From an uncultured Gemmataceae bacterium (lineage in GTDB: Bacteria; Planctomycetota; Planctomycetia; Gemmatales; Gemmataceae): a DNA stretch of 8,548 nt. Made by a program: the position numbers and the translations under genes. Below the pieces are notes generated by a model, which did not search any database, was not told the origin of the DNA, and saw only the letters and a program-made list of their open reading frames with translations. The first letter of the stretch is position 1; the number at the start of each line of letters is the position of its first letter. Location of the stretch: the NCBI GenBank assembly GCA_937922175.1, contig CAKZUU010000178.1, positions 1 through 8,548 of the forward strand. Reading direction: 5' to 3'. Shown here piece by piece: positions 1 through 6,419 of the stretch.

Positions 1-1
1 A

Positions 2-2641
2 GCCGAGAAACGATTGGGAATCAGCGAGGCGGCTCCCGGAGAGGGGACACGCTGGCGGCTCGAATATCTCGCGTATCTGACCGGCGAGGCGCGGGCCGAT
101 CGTTGGCTCATTGCCGCCGCTCTGACGGGATTGATCCTGACGACGATTGGTATCTACCGGGCGGAGCGTGTTGCCTCCCAGGTCCGTATCCCCGGCGAGG
201 TCACGCCGCCCCGGTCATCCCTTTTCGGACCGACCGGGTTGCGCGCGAGTCTGTTTTTCGCGACCCTCGTCATTTTGTTGCCGCAACTACGACTCTCGTT
301 TGAACGAGAGGGTTGGCCCGACGTGGCGATCGTCGTGGACACATCGCGTAGCTTCGGCAAATCCGACGACTTCCAAGACCCCGATGTCCGGCGACGGGCC
401 GACGAATTGGCCGAACAATGGCGGCAGCTCGCAACTCCCGACATTGAGGAAATGAACCAACGCCTGAAGCAAGCACAGAATCGAGGCGACGCCCCGACCG
501 AACTGGCCGAACTTCGCGAACACTTGGACGAATGGCAGACCCCGACCCGGTTGAATCTGGTAAAAGCGTTGCTGGCCGGGAACTCCAACGATTGGCTGAG
601 CGAGTTGTTGCGACGTCGCCAGGTCAAAATCCACCTGTACGAGGTCAATAGCCGAGTGACACGGCTGGCGGAGATCATCGACGTTGATGGCGTCGACGGA
701 GCCTTGAAGCAACTGCGAGGCCTGCGCGCGCTGGGCGATTCGTCGCAACTGGGGTCAGCCGTTCGCGCCATCTTGAATGACTTCCGAGGAGGATCGCTCG
801 GCGGCATCATTCTGCTGACCGATGGTGTCACGACCGAAGGTGAAAACCTGGCCCAAGCGGCGCGTCACGCGGCTCGTGCCGATGTCCCGCTCTTTCTCGT
901 CGGAGTCGGCGACGCTCATGAGCCTCGGGACCTGTTCCTCCACGACCTCCAGGCGGAGGACACGGCGAATGTTCGAGATCGGCACGTGTTTGACGTCCGT
1001 GTGTCCGTTCGGGGCAGGATTTCGGCGACATCGGTGCCGGTGGTGCTTTGGGAGAAAAAGAGCGATGGGAGTCTGGTGGAACTGAAACGGACCACCGTTG
1101 ATCTCGATCCGAGTCAACCTGTTCGGGTAAGGCTCACGGCCACCCCGATGGAGCCGGGCAATCACACTTACGTCGTCTCTGTCCCCGAGCAGCCCGACGA
1201 GACGGATAAAAGCAACAATCGCGTGGAGAAGCTCGTCCATGTTTTCGATGCCAAACCCGTCAAGGTGTTGTTGATCGAGGGCTACCCACGTTACGAATAT
1301 CGGTACGTCAAAGCGCTCCTGGAGCGAGAAGCGGCGACGGCACAAGGCAACCGCAGCATCCAATTGAAAGTGTTGCTCGTCGATGCGGATCGCGAGTTTG
1401 CCCTTCAGGACCGCAGTGCGCTCGCCGAGATGCCGGCCCGGGACGAGCTTTTCGGTTACGACGTGATCATTTTGGGCGACGTCGCCCCCGATCACCCGAT
1501 GATGGGCCGAAAACAACTCGAACTCCTCCGCGACTTCGTGCGGGAACGAGGCGGCGGACTGCTGACACTGGCCGGTGAGCAATCGATGCCGCACGCCTAT
1601 TTTGACACACCGCTGGGCGACGTCCTGCCCATCCAACCGAGCAACCCAGGAGATCGACCCGACCCACGGGAACGTGACCTCCTCCGTATCGGACTAACGA
1701 CCGGCTACCGCCTGCGACTCAGCGGGATCGGCTTGCAACATCCGATTTTTCGCTTGGCAGCGGAAGATGCTGACAACGCGGCCATCTGGAGCAGTCTGGC
1801 ACCGCTCTACTTCGCATCTTGGGGGTATCGACCCAAGCCGACAGCGGAAGTTCTCGCGACTCATCCACAAATGCTGGCCCGGCGTGGGCCTGGCGATGCC
1901 GAGAACGAATTGCACCCTCTGGTAGTGCAAGCCTTCGTAGGGGCGGGGAGGTCGTTGTTTTTTGGCTTCGACGAGACCTGGCGGTGGCGCTTCCGCGATC
2001 ATGAGCCTCGCTTCAACCAGTTCTGGCAGCAGACGGTGCGCTATCTGGCGAGGCACCGCTTGGGGAGGGTGGAATTACGCCTGGATAAGCAGTCGCCGTA
2101 TCGCCGAAACGACCCCATTCGCATCACCGTCCGCTTTCCCGACGACGCCCCCGCCCCGCCGGCGGATACCCCGGTCAGAGTTCTCGTGGAGCGATTTCGC
2201 CTGCGTCGGACCGGCGAGCGCCTCAGCGAATTGCTTGAGACGCAAACGTTGACGCTCGCGCGGACACCGAATAGCCGGGCGAACTATGAGACTCTCCTGA
2301 CCCGGACGCCGGATGGCGACTACAAATTCTCGCTGGTGTCTCCCACGGTGGAAAGCCCTCGCCCCACCGTCGAGAACCGCGTGCTTCCGCCGCCCGGCGA
2401 GTTGGATCGACTGCGCATGAACCAAAGCGAAATGGAACAAGCTGCCCGCGATTCCCGGGGCCGGTTCTATACCCTCTCCGACGCCCATCGGTTGCTAAGT
2501 GAACTTCCCAGCGGCACGCGGATCACGCTGAATCAGCCGCGTCCGCCTTGGCCTTTGTGGAATCACGCCCTGATGTTCGTGCTCGTCGTGAGCCTGCTGA
2601 CCTGCGAATGGGTCCTGCGGAAACAAAAGAGGTTGCTCTAA
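2..2641 (+). CDS. VWA and GATase1-like domain membrane protein (5' end possibly outside window)
   Basis: Large membrane-anchored protein of a kind common in planctomycetes; its exact role is unknown. Residue numbers count from the TTG at 14. Two hydrophobic segments (about 31-48 and 74-92) precede a von Willebrand A domain (about 103-300) with a MIDAS motif DTSRS (109-113) and a second acidic motif LLTDG (267-271). A beta-rich, CARDB-like linker (about 322-410) ends in SNNRVEKLV. A class I glutamine amidotransferase-like fold follows (about 415-660, beginning KVLLIEGYPRYEYRY), with DVIILGDV and GFDETWRWR. A last membrane helix (about 847-866) has a short basic tail. The only cysteine I see is C864 in that last helix, so the amidotransferase-like domain has no nucleophile and is unlikely to be an amidotransferase. 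The frame stays open to the left edge, and the TTG has no convincing ribosome binding site, so the true start may be upstream. Relatives often sit in MoxR/DUF58/BatA-type operons, which would lie outside the window. Confidence 0.88.
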   Translation, partial: AEKRLGISEAAPGEGTRWRLEYLAYLTGEARADRWLIAAALTGLILTTIGIYRAERVASQVRIPGEVTPPRSSLFGPTGLRASLFFATLVILLPQLRLSFEREGWPDVAIVVDTSRSFGKSDDFQDPDVRRRADELAEQWRQLATPDIEEMNQRLKQAQNRGDAPTELAELREHLDEWQTPTRLNLVKALLAGNSNDWLSELLRRRQVKIHLYEVNSRVTRLAEIIDVDGVDGALKQLRGLRALGDSSQLGSAVRAILNDFRGGSLGGIILLTDGVTTEGENLAQAARHAARADVPLFLVGVGDAHEPRDLFLHDLQAEDTANVRDRHVFDVRVSVRGRISATSVPVVLWEKKSDGSLVELKRTTVDLDPSQPVRVRLTATPMEPGNHTYVVSVPEQPDETDKSNNRVEKLVHVFDAKPVKVLLIEGYPRYEYRYVKALLEREAATAQGNRSIQLKVLLVDADREFALQDRSALAEMPARDELFGYDVIILGDVAPDHPMMGRKQLELLRDFVRERGGGLLTLAGEQSMPHAYFDTPLGDVLPIQPSNPGDRPDPRERDLLRIGLTTGYRLRLSGIGLQHPIFRLAAEDADNAAIWSSLAPLYFASWGYRPKPTAEVLATHPQMLARRGPGDAENELHPLVVQAFVGAGRSLFFGFDETWRWRFRDHEPRFNQFWQQTVRYLARHRLGRVELRLDKQSPYRRNDPIRITVRFPDDAPAPPADTPVRVLVERFRLRRTGERLSELLETQTLTLARTPNSRANYETLLTRTPDGDYKFSLVSPTVESPRPTVENRVLPPPGELDRLRMNQSEMEQAARDSRGRFYTLSDAHRLLSELPSGTRITLNQPRPPWPLWNHALMFVLVVSLLTCEWVLRKQKRLL

Positions 2642-2698
2642 GGCAGCGAGGTTCTTGCCAGTTGAAGACGACGCAACCGCTGGACGAATGATCGATTC

Positions 2699-2705
2699 GA
2701 GGTGA
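2699..2705 (+). promoter_or_regulatory. Shine-Dalgarno site of the MFS transporter gene
   Basis: GAGGTGA directly precedes the ATG at 2707, with four bases between the GAGG core and the start codon. This is one of the clearest ribosome binding sites in the window and fixes the transporter start. The spacing is a little short but workable. Confidence 0.6.
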
Positions 2706-2706
2706 C

Positions 2707-3936
2707 ATGTCGCACGAACCCAAGCCGATCGCCGAAAAATCTTGGATCACCCGCGCCGTTCTGGCGATCGTGCTTGCGACGTTTTTCTCCGACGTCAGTC
2801 ATGAGATGGCGACGTCGGTCTTGCCGTTGTACCTCGCCACGATTGGATTGGGGCCTGCCGCTCTGGGGCTGATCGAGGGCGTCGCAGATTTCCTAGTGAG
2901 TCTCTCCAAACTCGCCGGCGGGTATCTCGGCCACCGGGTCGCCAAGAAGCGTCCGTGGGCGTCGCTGGGCTACCTCGTCACGACGGGGGCGACCTGGGGG
3001 ATCGCGTTTGTCGGCACGTTGGGAGCGGTGTTGACGCTTCGGAGTGTGGCTTGGATTGGTCGGGGTTTTCGGTCTCCTCTTCGCGATTATCTGTTGGCCG
3101 ACACCGTCGAGCCGACCCATTTCGGCCGGGCCTACGGTCTGGAACGAGCTGGCGACATGCTCGGCGCTGTCGTGGGACCTTTGACCGCCGTGCTGCTGTT
3201 GTGGGCCGGTGTCGAGTTTCGCTCGATCATTTTGTGGACCATCATTCCGGGAATGCTCGCGGCGGGAGCCTTCTTTTTTTTCACCAAAGACAAAGAAGAA
3301 CCGGTCAGATCAGGCTCGACTCTCCCCGCCGGACCAACAGGGAGGCGGCCGCCGTTCCCACGGATCTACTGGTGGTTTTTGACGGGCGTCTTTCTGTTCG
3401 GCTTGGGCGACTTTTCCCGAACGTTTCTAGTTTGGCTCGCGGCGCGAGCGATGGGGGAGGAGGGACATTTCGTCGCCGGGAATCTCTCCTTCGCCGCGAT
3501 GCTGTACATGATTCACAACCTGGTCAGCGCGATGGTGGCCTACCCGATGGGACATTGGGGCGACCGTCGCTCGAAACTGGGGGTCCTGCTTGTCGGTTAC
3601 GCTTTGGGAGTTGCCACCAATACGTTACTCTCCACCGCGGGGGAAGCTCGCCTGGCTTTGGTAGCGGTCATCGTGATGTCGGGGGTTTACATCGCCATTG
3701 AGGAAACGCTCGAAAAGGCCGTTGCCGTCGAGTTCGTCCCGCGAGAATTACGCAGTTTGGGTCTGGGGATCCTGGCATGTGCCAACGCGATGGGGGATAT
3801 GGTTTCCAGCTTGTACGTCGGATATTTATTGGAGATGAATCGACCGAGCCTCGCCTTTGGGATCGCCGCCCTTTTTGGAGCGATGGGCTGGATTTGGCTC
3901 GTCGTCGCGACATCCCCCCGTCGGCGATCCACCTGA
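2707..3936 (+). CDS. MFS transporter, MJ1317-like
   Basis: Inner-membrane secondary transporter of the major facilitator superfamily, 409 residues, the usual length for a 12-helix member. The N-terminal signature FFSDVSHEM (26-34) followed by LIEGVADFLVSLSKL matches the MJ1317-like branch, whose members typically read NDxSSEM then GLIEG. A motif A-like loop after the second helix reads GGYLGHRVAKKRP (71-83), and its counterpart in the second half is GHWGDRRSK (282-290). GRGFRSPLRDYLLAD (118-132) and GRAYGLERAGDMLGAVVGPL (140-159) are also typical of the group. A charged, proline-containing cytoplasmic loop (about 194-218) separates the two six-helix halves. The substrate cannot be told from sequence; characterised relatives are few. 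It lies 65 bases after the VWA gene and 42 bases before the pseudouridine synthase gene, on the same strand. The start is supported by an adjacent GAGGTGA. An eight-T run at 3274-3281 encodes part of a phenylalanine stretch. Confidence 0.92.
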   Translation: MSHEPKPIAEKSWITRAVLAIVLATFFSDVSHEMATSVLPLYLATIGLGPAALGLIEGVADFLVSLSKLAGGYLGHRVAKKRPWASLGYLVTTGATWGIAFVGTLGAVLTLRSVAWIGRGFRSPLRDYLLADTVEPTHFGRAYGLERAGDMLGAVVGPLTAVLLLWAGVEFRSIILWTIIPGMLAAGAFFFFTKDKEEPVRSGSTLPAGPTGRRPPFPRIYWWFLTGVFLFGLGDFSRTFLVWLAARAMGEEGHFVAGNLSFAAMLYMIHNLVSAMVAYPMGHWGDRRSKLGVLLVGYALGVATNTLLSTAGEARLALVAVIVMSGVYIAIEETLEKAVAVEFVPRELRSLGLGILACANAMGDMVSSLYVGYLLEMNRPSLAFGIAALFGAMGWIWLVVATSPRRRST

Positions 3937-3978
3937 CACAATCGACAACCTCGGGCGACCGCTTGGGCACCCTTCCGC

Positions 3979-4986
3979 ATGATCCCTGATCGTGATGAAA
4001 CCGTGAGGATTGATGAGGCCCTGGCGGGCCAGACATTGGCCGCCGTGGTGCGTCACTCTCTACCCGGAATTTCCTGGAGTTCAGCCAAGCGAATCGTCAT
4101 CGGCCGACACGTCCGACTCAACGATGAACTCTGCCTCGATCCCGCCCGACGGGTGAAAGCAGGCGACGTCGTGTCGATTCAACGGAAGCCGGAGCGAGTG
4201 CCCTCGGCCTTTCGCGACGAACTTCCCATCCGACATTTGGACGACCATCTGGTCGTGGTGGAAAAGCCGTCGGGGTTGAACACGGTTCGCCACCCCGCCG
4301 AGTTACACTGGAAACAAGCACGCCGGCGGTTGGCTCCGACGCTTCAGGATCGTGTCCAATGGGCGATCGCTGCGCGCTTTCGTCGACCCCTGCACGAACT
4401 GCCCCGACTTCGCATCGTCCACCGCATCGACAAGGAAACAAGCGGTTTGGTGGTGTTTGCTCGCAGCGCCTGGGCCGAGCGCGAACTCGGGCGTCAATTT
4501 CGAATGCACCAGGTCGTTCGTCGTTATCTGGCATTGGTCAGCGGACCATTCGCGGCGCGGACGATCCGCTCCTTTTTGGTGCGTGACCGGGGCGATGGTC
4601 GCCGTGGCAGCACCTCCGTCCCGGGACTCGGGAAAGAGGCGATCACCCACGTCGAAGTGGCCGAGAGACTGCCCGGTTTTACCCTCTTGAGTTGCCGGCT
4701 GGAAACCGGTCGAACCCATCAAATCCGCATCCACTTGGCGGAATCGGGGCATCCCATTTGCGGCGAGAAGGTGTACAACCATCGTCCCGACGGCACGACG
4801 ATACCCGATTCTCTGGGCTGCCCACGACTCTTTCTTCACGCGTCAGAGTTGGGATTCGTTCATCCGGCGAGCGGCGCAACGTTGCACTGGTCGATGCCCC
4901 TCCCGGACGATCTTCAAGCCATTCTTTCGCGGCTGCGGGGTGGGAGCGATCCATCGCCCCAAGCCGGGGCTTCGACGGTCTGCTAG
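3979..4986 (+). CDS. RluA-family pseudouridine synthase with S4 domain
   Basis: Converts uridine to pseudouridine in structured RNA (rRNA or tRNA) in the cytoplasm; 335 residues, normal for the RluA/RluD type. An N-terminal S4-like RNA-binding domain covers about 9-69 (SSAKRIVIGRHVRLN, then VKAGDVVSI). The catalytic domain begins with LVVVEKPSGL (91-100). It carries the active-site motif HRIDKETSG (148-156), where D151 is the expected catalytic aspartate. RTHQIRIHLAESGHPICGE (245-263) and FLHASELGFVHP (285-296) complete the family signature. The exact target uridine, and so a gene symbol such as rluD or rluC, cannot be assigned from this sequence alone. The start is uncertain: the ATG at 3979 has no clear Shine-Dalgarno site, and a GTG at 4003 (residue 9), just before the S4 domain, is a fair alternative. 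The gene ends nine bases before the next one, so coupled expression is likely. Confidence 0.94.
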   Translation: MIPDRDETVRIDEALAGQTLAAVVRHSLPGISWSSAKRIVIGRHVRLNDELCLDPARRVKAGDVVSIQRKPERVPSAFRDELPIRHLDDHLVVVEKPSGLNTVRHPAELHWKQARRRLAPTLQDRVQWAIAARFRRPLHELPRLRIVHRIDKETSGLVVFARSAWAERELGRQFRMHQVVRRYLALVSGPFAARTIRSFLVRDRGDGRRGSTSVPGLGKEAITHVEVAERLPGFTLLSCRLETGRTHQIRIHLAESGHPICGEKVYNHRPDGTTIPDSLGCPRLFLHASELGFVHPASGATLHWSMPLPDDLQAILSRLRGGSDPSPQAGASTVC

Positions 4987-4995
4987 CATGTCCGC

Positions 4996-5268
4996 ATGGA
5001 GATCAAGTGGACCGATCACGACCCCCTTAGCGGAGAAAAACGCTACTTGCGTGCCGTGCGATTCGCCGGATTCTGGAAGTTCCAATATCGCTCGACTCGG
5101 CGGGGAATCTGGACGCGACTTCACCCTCCCAGCTTGGACATGTGGGAGATCGTTCTCGACGCTCTCCAACGGCGCTACCGCCGACGCGAAGGTGTCTCCG
5201 ACGAAGACATCCAACAGGTCGCCCGGATCATCCACGAGCTGCGTGCCCGACTCGAACCCGAGGAATGA
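4996..5268 (+). CDS. small conserved-looking hypothetical protein, 90 aa
   Basis: I do not recognise a named family. The product is a soluble, mildly basic 90-residue protein with no signal peptide or membrane segment and no cysteine. The N-terminal half looks beta-rich, with evenly spaced tryptophans (W5, W27, W39, W50) and many arginines and lysines (for example KRYLRAVRF and YRSTRRGIWTR). The C-terminal half is likely two helices: MWEIVLDALQRRYRRRE (49-65) and SDEDIQQVARIIHELRARL (68-86). The composition would allow nucleic acid contact, but that is a guess. It starts nine bases after the pseudouridine synthase stop and ends four bases before the Nudix start, so translation may be coupled on one message. 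There is no strong Shine-Dalgarno site before the ATG. The Nudix frame is open throughout this gene, so this region has two long open frames. I choose this one for its protein-like composition and because it ends exactly at a ribosome binding site for the next gene. Confidence 0.75.
   Translation: MEIKWTDHDPLSGEKRYLRAVRFAGFWKFQYRSTRRGIWTRLHPPSLDMWEIVLDALQRRYRRREGVSDEDIQQVARIIHELRARLEPEE
5260..5265 (+). promoter_or_regulatory. Shine-Dalgarno site fixing the Nudix gene start
   Basis: GAGGAA ends seven bases before the ATG at 5273 and lies within the last codons of the preceding 90-residue gene. It decides the start of the Nudix gene, whose frame is otherwise open for more than 300 further bases upstream. 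Confidence 0.65.
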
Positions 5269-5272
5269 CTGT

Positions 5273-5767
5273 ATGCCCTACACGCCGATCTTGGCCACCC
5301 TCGGATATGTCCTGTCAAGCGATCGACGGCAAGTGCTGCTGATCCATCGTTCGACCCGTCATGATGATCTGCATGCGGGAAAGTACAACGGACTTGGCGG
5401 CAAGCTGCTTCCGGGCGAGGACATCGTTAGCGGAATGTGCCGCGAAATCAGCGAAGAAGCCGGTTTGGAGTGTCTTGATCTGAAACTCCGAGGAACCATT
5501 TCTTGGCCGGGTTTCGGCAAAAATGGCGAAGACTGGTTCGGCTTCATATTTCGCATCGATCACTGGCGAGGCGAACCTCGGCAATCCAATCCCGAGGGCG
5601 TCCTGGAATGGGTCGAGATCGCCCGGATTCTGGAATTGCCCCTGTGGGAGGGCGACCGTCATTTCCTGCCTCTCGTCTTCGAGGACTCTCCCCGACAATT
5701 TCATGGCGTGTTGCCCTACGCCAATGGGCGGCCTGTCTCCTGGACGGTTCGTTTTCTTCCGCGATGA
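5273..5767 (+). CDS. Nudix hydrolase, MTH1/MutT-like (probable 8-oxo-dGTP diphosphatase)
   Basis: Predicted cytoplasmic hydrolase of oxidised purine nucleoside triphosphates, cleaving them to monophosphate and pyrophosphate so that they are not built into DNA or RNA. The 164-residue protein has a perfect Nudix box (GX5EX7REUXEEXGU) at 43-65: G43, E49, then REISEEAGL (57-65), with the metal-binding glutamates at E58, E61 and E62. The box is preceded by KYNGLGGKL (37-45), close to the WNGFGGKV of human MTH1. The tail LPLWEGDRHFLPLVFED (122-138), then FHGVLPY, also mirrors the MTH1 segment with MWPDDSYWFPL and FHGYF, which points to the NUDT1-like branch rather than a general Nudix protein. Substrate choice is an inference from this likeness. 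The start at 5273 is set by GAGGAA at 5260-5265 and by the family's usual N-terminus. It follows the 90-residue gene by four bases and ends the plus-strand gene block. Confidence 0.92.
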   Translation: MPYTPILATLGYVLSSDRRQVLLIHRSTRHDDLHAGKYNGLGGKLLPGEDIVSGMCREISEEAGLECLDLKLRGTISWPGFGKNGEDWFGFIFRIDHWRGEPRQSNPEGVLEWVEIARILELPLWEGDRHFLPLVFEDSPRQFHGVLPYANGRPVSWTVRFLPR

Positions 5768-5789
5768 ATGACGGCCGACGACTTCATGA

Positions 5790-5806
5790 CGCCGGCCGGA
5801 ACGGCG
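5790..5806. terminator. possible weak hairpin between convergent genes
   Basis: In the 64-base gap between the convergent Nudix and secreted-protein genes, CGCCG (5790-5794) and CGGCG (5802-5806) can pair as a five-base all-GC stem with a seven-base loop. No T-run follows on either strand, so this is not a standard intrinsic terminator. It could help stop transcription with Rho, or be chance in GC-rich DNA. Confidence 0.2.
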
Positions 5807-5831
5807 AAATGCCGGGGCGAATGAGGGCTGG

Positions 5832-6245
5832 TTATTTGCCGTTGGGGCGTGCTTCTTGGTGCTCCAATTCACTCGCGCTGGGAAGATGTGCCCGTCTCGG
5901 TGCGGGGATCGGCTCGACGGGGATGGCCGTCGCCTCGGGCCGTTTCGATTCCGCCGGCGTCGCGGGGGGAGGCAAGGCTTCACCCGACGGTGTCGGCGTC
6001 GTGTAGCGAATCATCGAATAGGGGCTGTCAATCGGCCCTCGACTGTAAATGACACGAGGAAATGAACGAGCGCCCCACCCTTCGACGAACGATGCCGAAG
6101 CAGCGCAGTTCCCTTCCCCTGCCGGCTCCGGTTTGAAGGGCCTCCGCTTCAACAGAGGTAAACCGCCCGAGTAGCTGGTCGGACTTTGGGCGAATTGTTC
6201 GTTGACAACTACGAAGAGCGCTACGAACAGCAGGAAACCACGCAT
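5832..6245 (-). CDS. small secreted proline-rich hypothetical protein, 137 aa
   Basis: I do not recognise a family. The product opens with a likely Sec signal peptide: MRGFLLFVALFVVV followed by NEQFAQS, with cleavage plausible near residues 19-20, so it is expected outside the cytoplasmic membrane. The mature part has a central region with aromatic and small residues (about 45-82, containing the only cysteine, C47) and a low-complexity tail in which 12 prolines fall between residues 84 and 122. It ends in a short charged stretch. No enzyme motif or repeat is visible. The ATG at 6245 is chosen because GAGGA lies six bases before it; the in-frame TTG at 6251 would directly abut that site. Codon use is G/C-rich at third positions like its neighbours, which supports real coding. 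It is the last gene of the minus-strand block, 174 bases after the methyltransferase gene, and may have its own promoter there. Confidence 0.65.
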   Translation of the reverse strand: MRGFLLFVALFVVVNEQFAQSPTSYSGGLPLLKRRPFKPEPAGEGNCAASASFVEGWGARSFPRVIYSRGPIDSPYSMIRYTTPTPSGEALPPPATPAESKRPEATAIPVEPIPAPRRAHLPSASELEHQEARPNGK

Positions 6246-6419
6246 GGTCAATCCTCGGCCCCTGAGGCCGGCAAGACGTCGCTGAAGAAAAAACTCCCAC
6301 TCCTAGTATTCCCCGCGATCGACTCGAGCTGCGTCCAAGGAATGGTGAAATTTCGGGGTGGGGTCGCGCAAATCAACATTCATTCCCTTCCTCGCGATTG
6401 TGTCGACCAGGAGCAGAAT
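6246..6419. other. 174-base intergenic region
   Basis: Gap between the methyltransferase stop and the secreted-protein start, the longest non-coding stretch in the window. On the minus strand it holds a six-T run at about 6285-6290, without a clear GC-rich stem in front of it, and a five-base-pair hairpin (CGGCC, loop TCAGG, GGCCG) at 6256-6270. I could not find a convincing -35/-10 pair, although planctomycete promoters are poorly defined by the usual consensus. Plus-strand reading frames across it look like chance. Confidence 0.5.
6252..6256 (-). promoter_or_regulatory. Shine-Dalgarno site of the secreted protein gene
   Basis: Read on the minus strand, GAGGA lies six bases before the ATG at 6245. 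It supports that start over the TTG at 6251. A short GC-rich hairpin at 6256-6270 abuts its upstream side. Confidence 0.55.

Noticed and set aside
3..80. Frame 3 at the left edge, open until a TGA at 78-80, as the tail of an upstream gene
   Set aside because: An overlap with the VWA gene is possible, but 25 residues give no recognisable family and the frame may be chance.
154..1636. Long minus-strand open frames opposite the VWA gene (154-831, 287-748 and 755-1636)
   Set aside because: They are antisense to a well-supported coding gene and have no recognisable domains or ribosome binding sites; such shadows are common in GC-rich genomes.
2644..2683. Possible long-loop inverted repeat (CAGC...GGTT with AACC...GCTG) between the VWA and transporter genes
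   Set aside because: The stem needs a bulge and a loop of about 20 bases, and no T-run follows; it is not a credible terminator or regulatory element from sequence alone.
2955..3701. 248-residue plus-strand frame inside the transporter gene
   Set aside because: Arg/Gly/Ser-rich translation typical of a +2-frame shadow; the transporter frame is unmistakable.
4940..5272. In-frame N-terminal extension of the Nudix gene (open frame back to 4940, with a further ATG at 4988)
   Set aside because: The extension reads as low-complexity, Ser/Arg/Pro-rich shadow sequence, whereas the other frame gives a sensible 90-residue protein. A ribosome binding site at 5260 and the usual Nudix N-terminus place the start at 5273.
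5315..6006. Overlapping frames over the Nudix 3' end and the convergent junction (minus 5315-5983, plus 5503-6006)
   Set aside because: Both conflict with supported genes and have Arg/Ser/Gly-rich shadow composition with no domain or start signal.
6285..6360. Promoter or terminator for the secreted protein or methyltransferase (T-run and TACTAG-like box)
   Set aside because: No GC stem precedes the T-run, and the nearest -35-like TTGGAC is 24 bases from the box, too far for a sigma-70 promoter.
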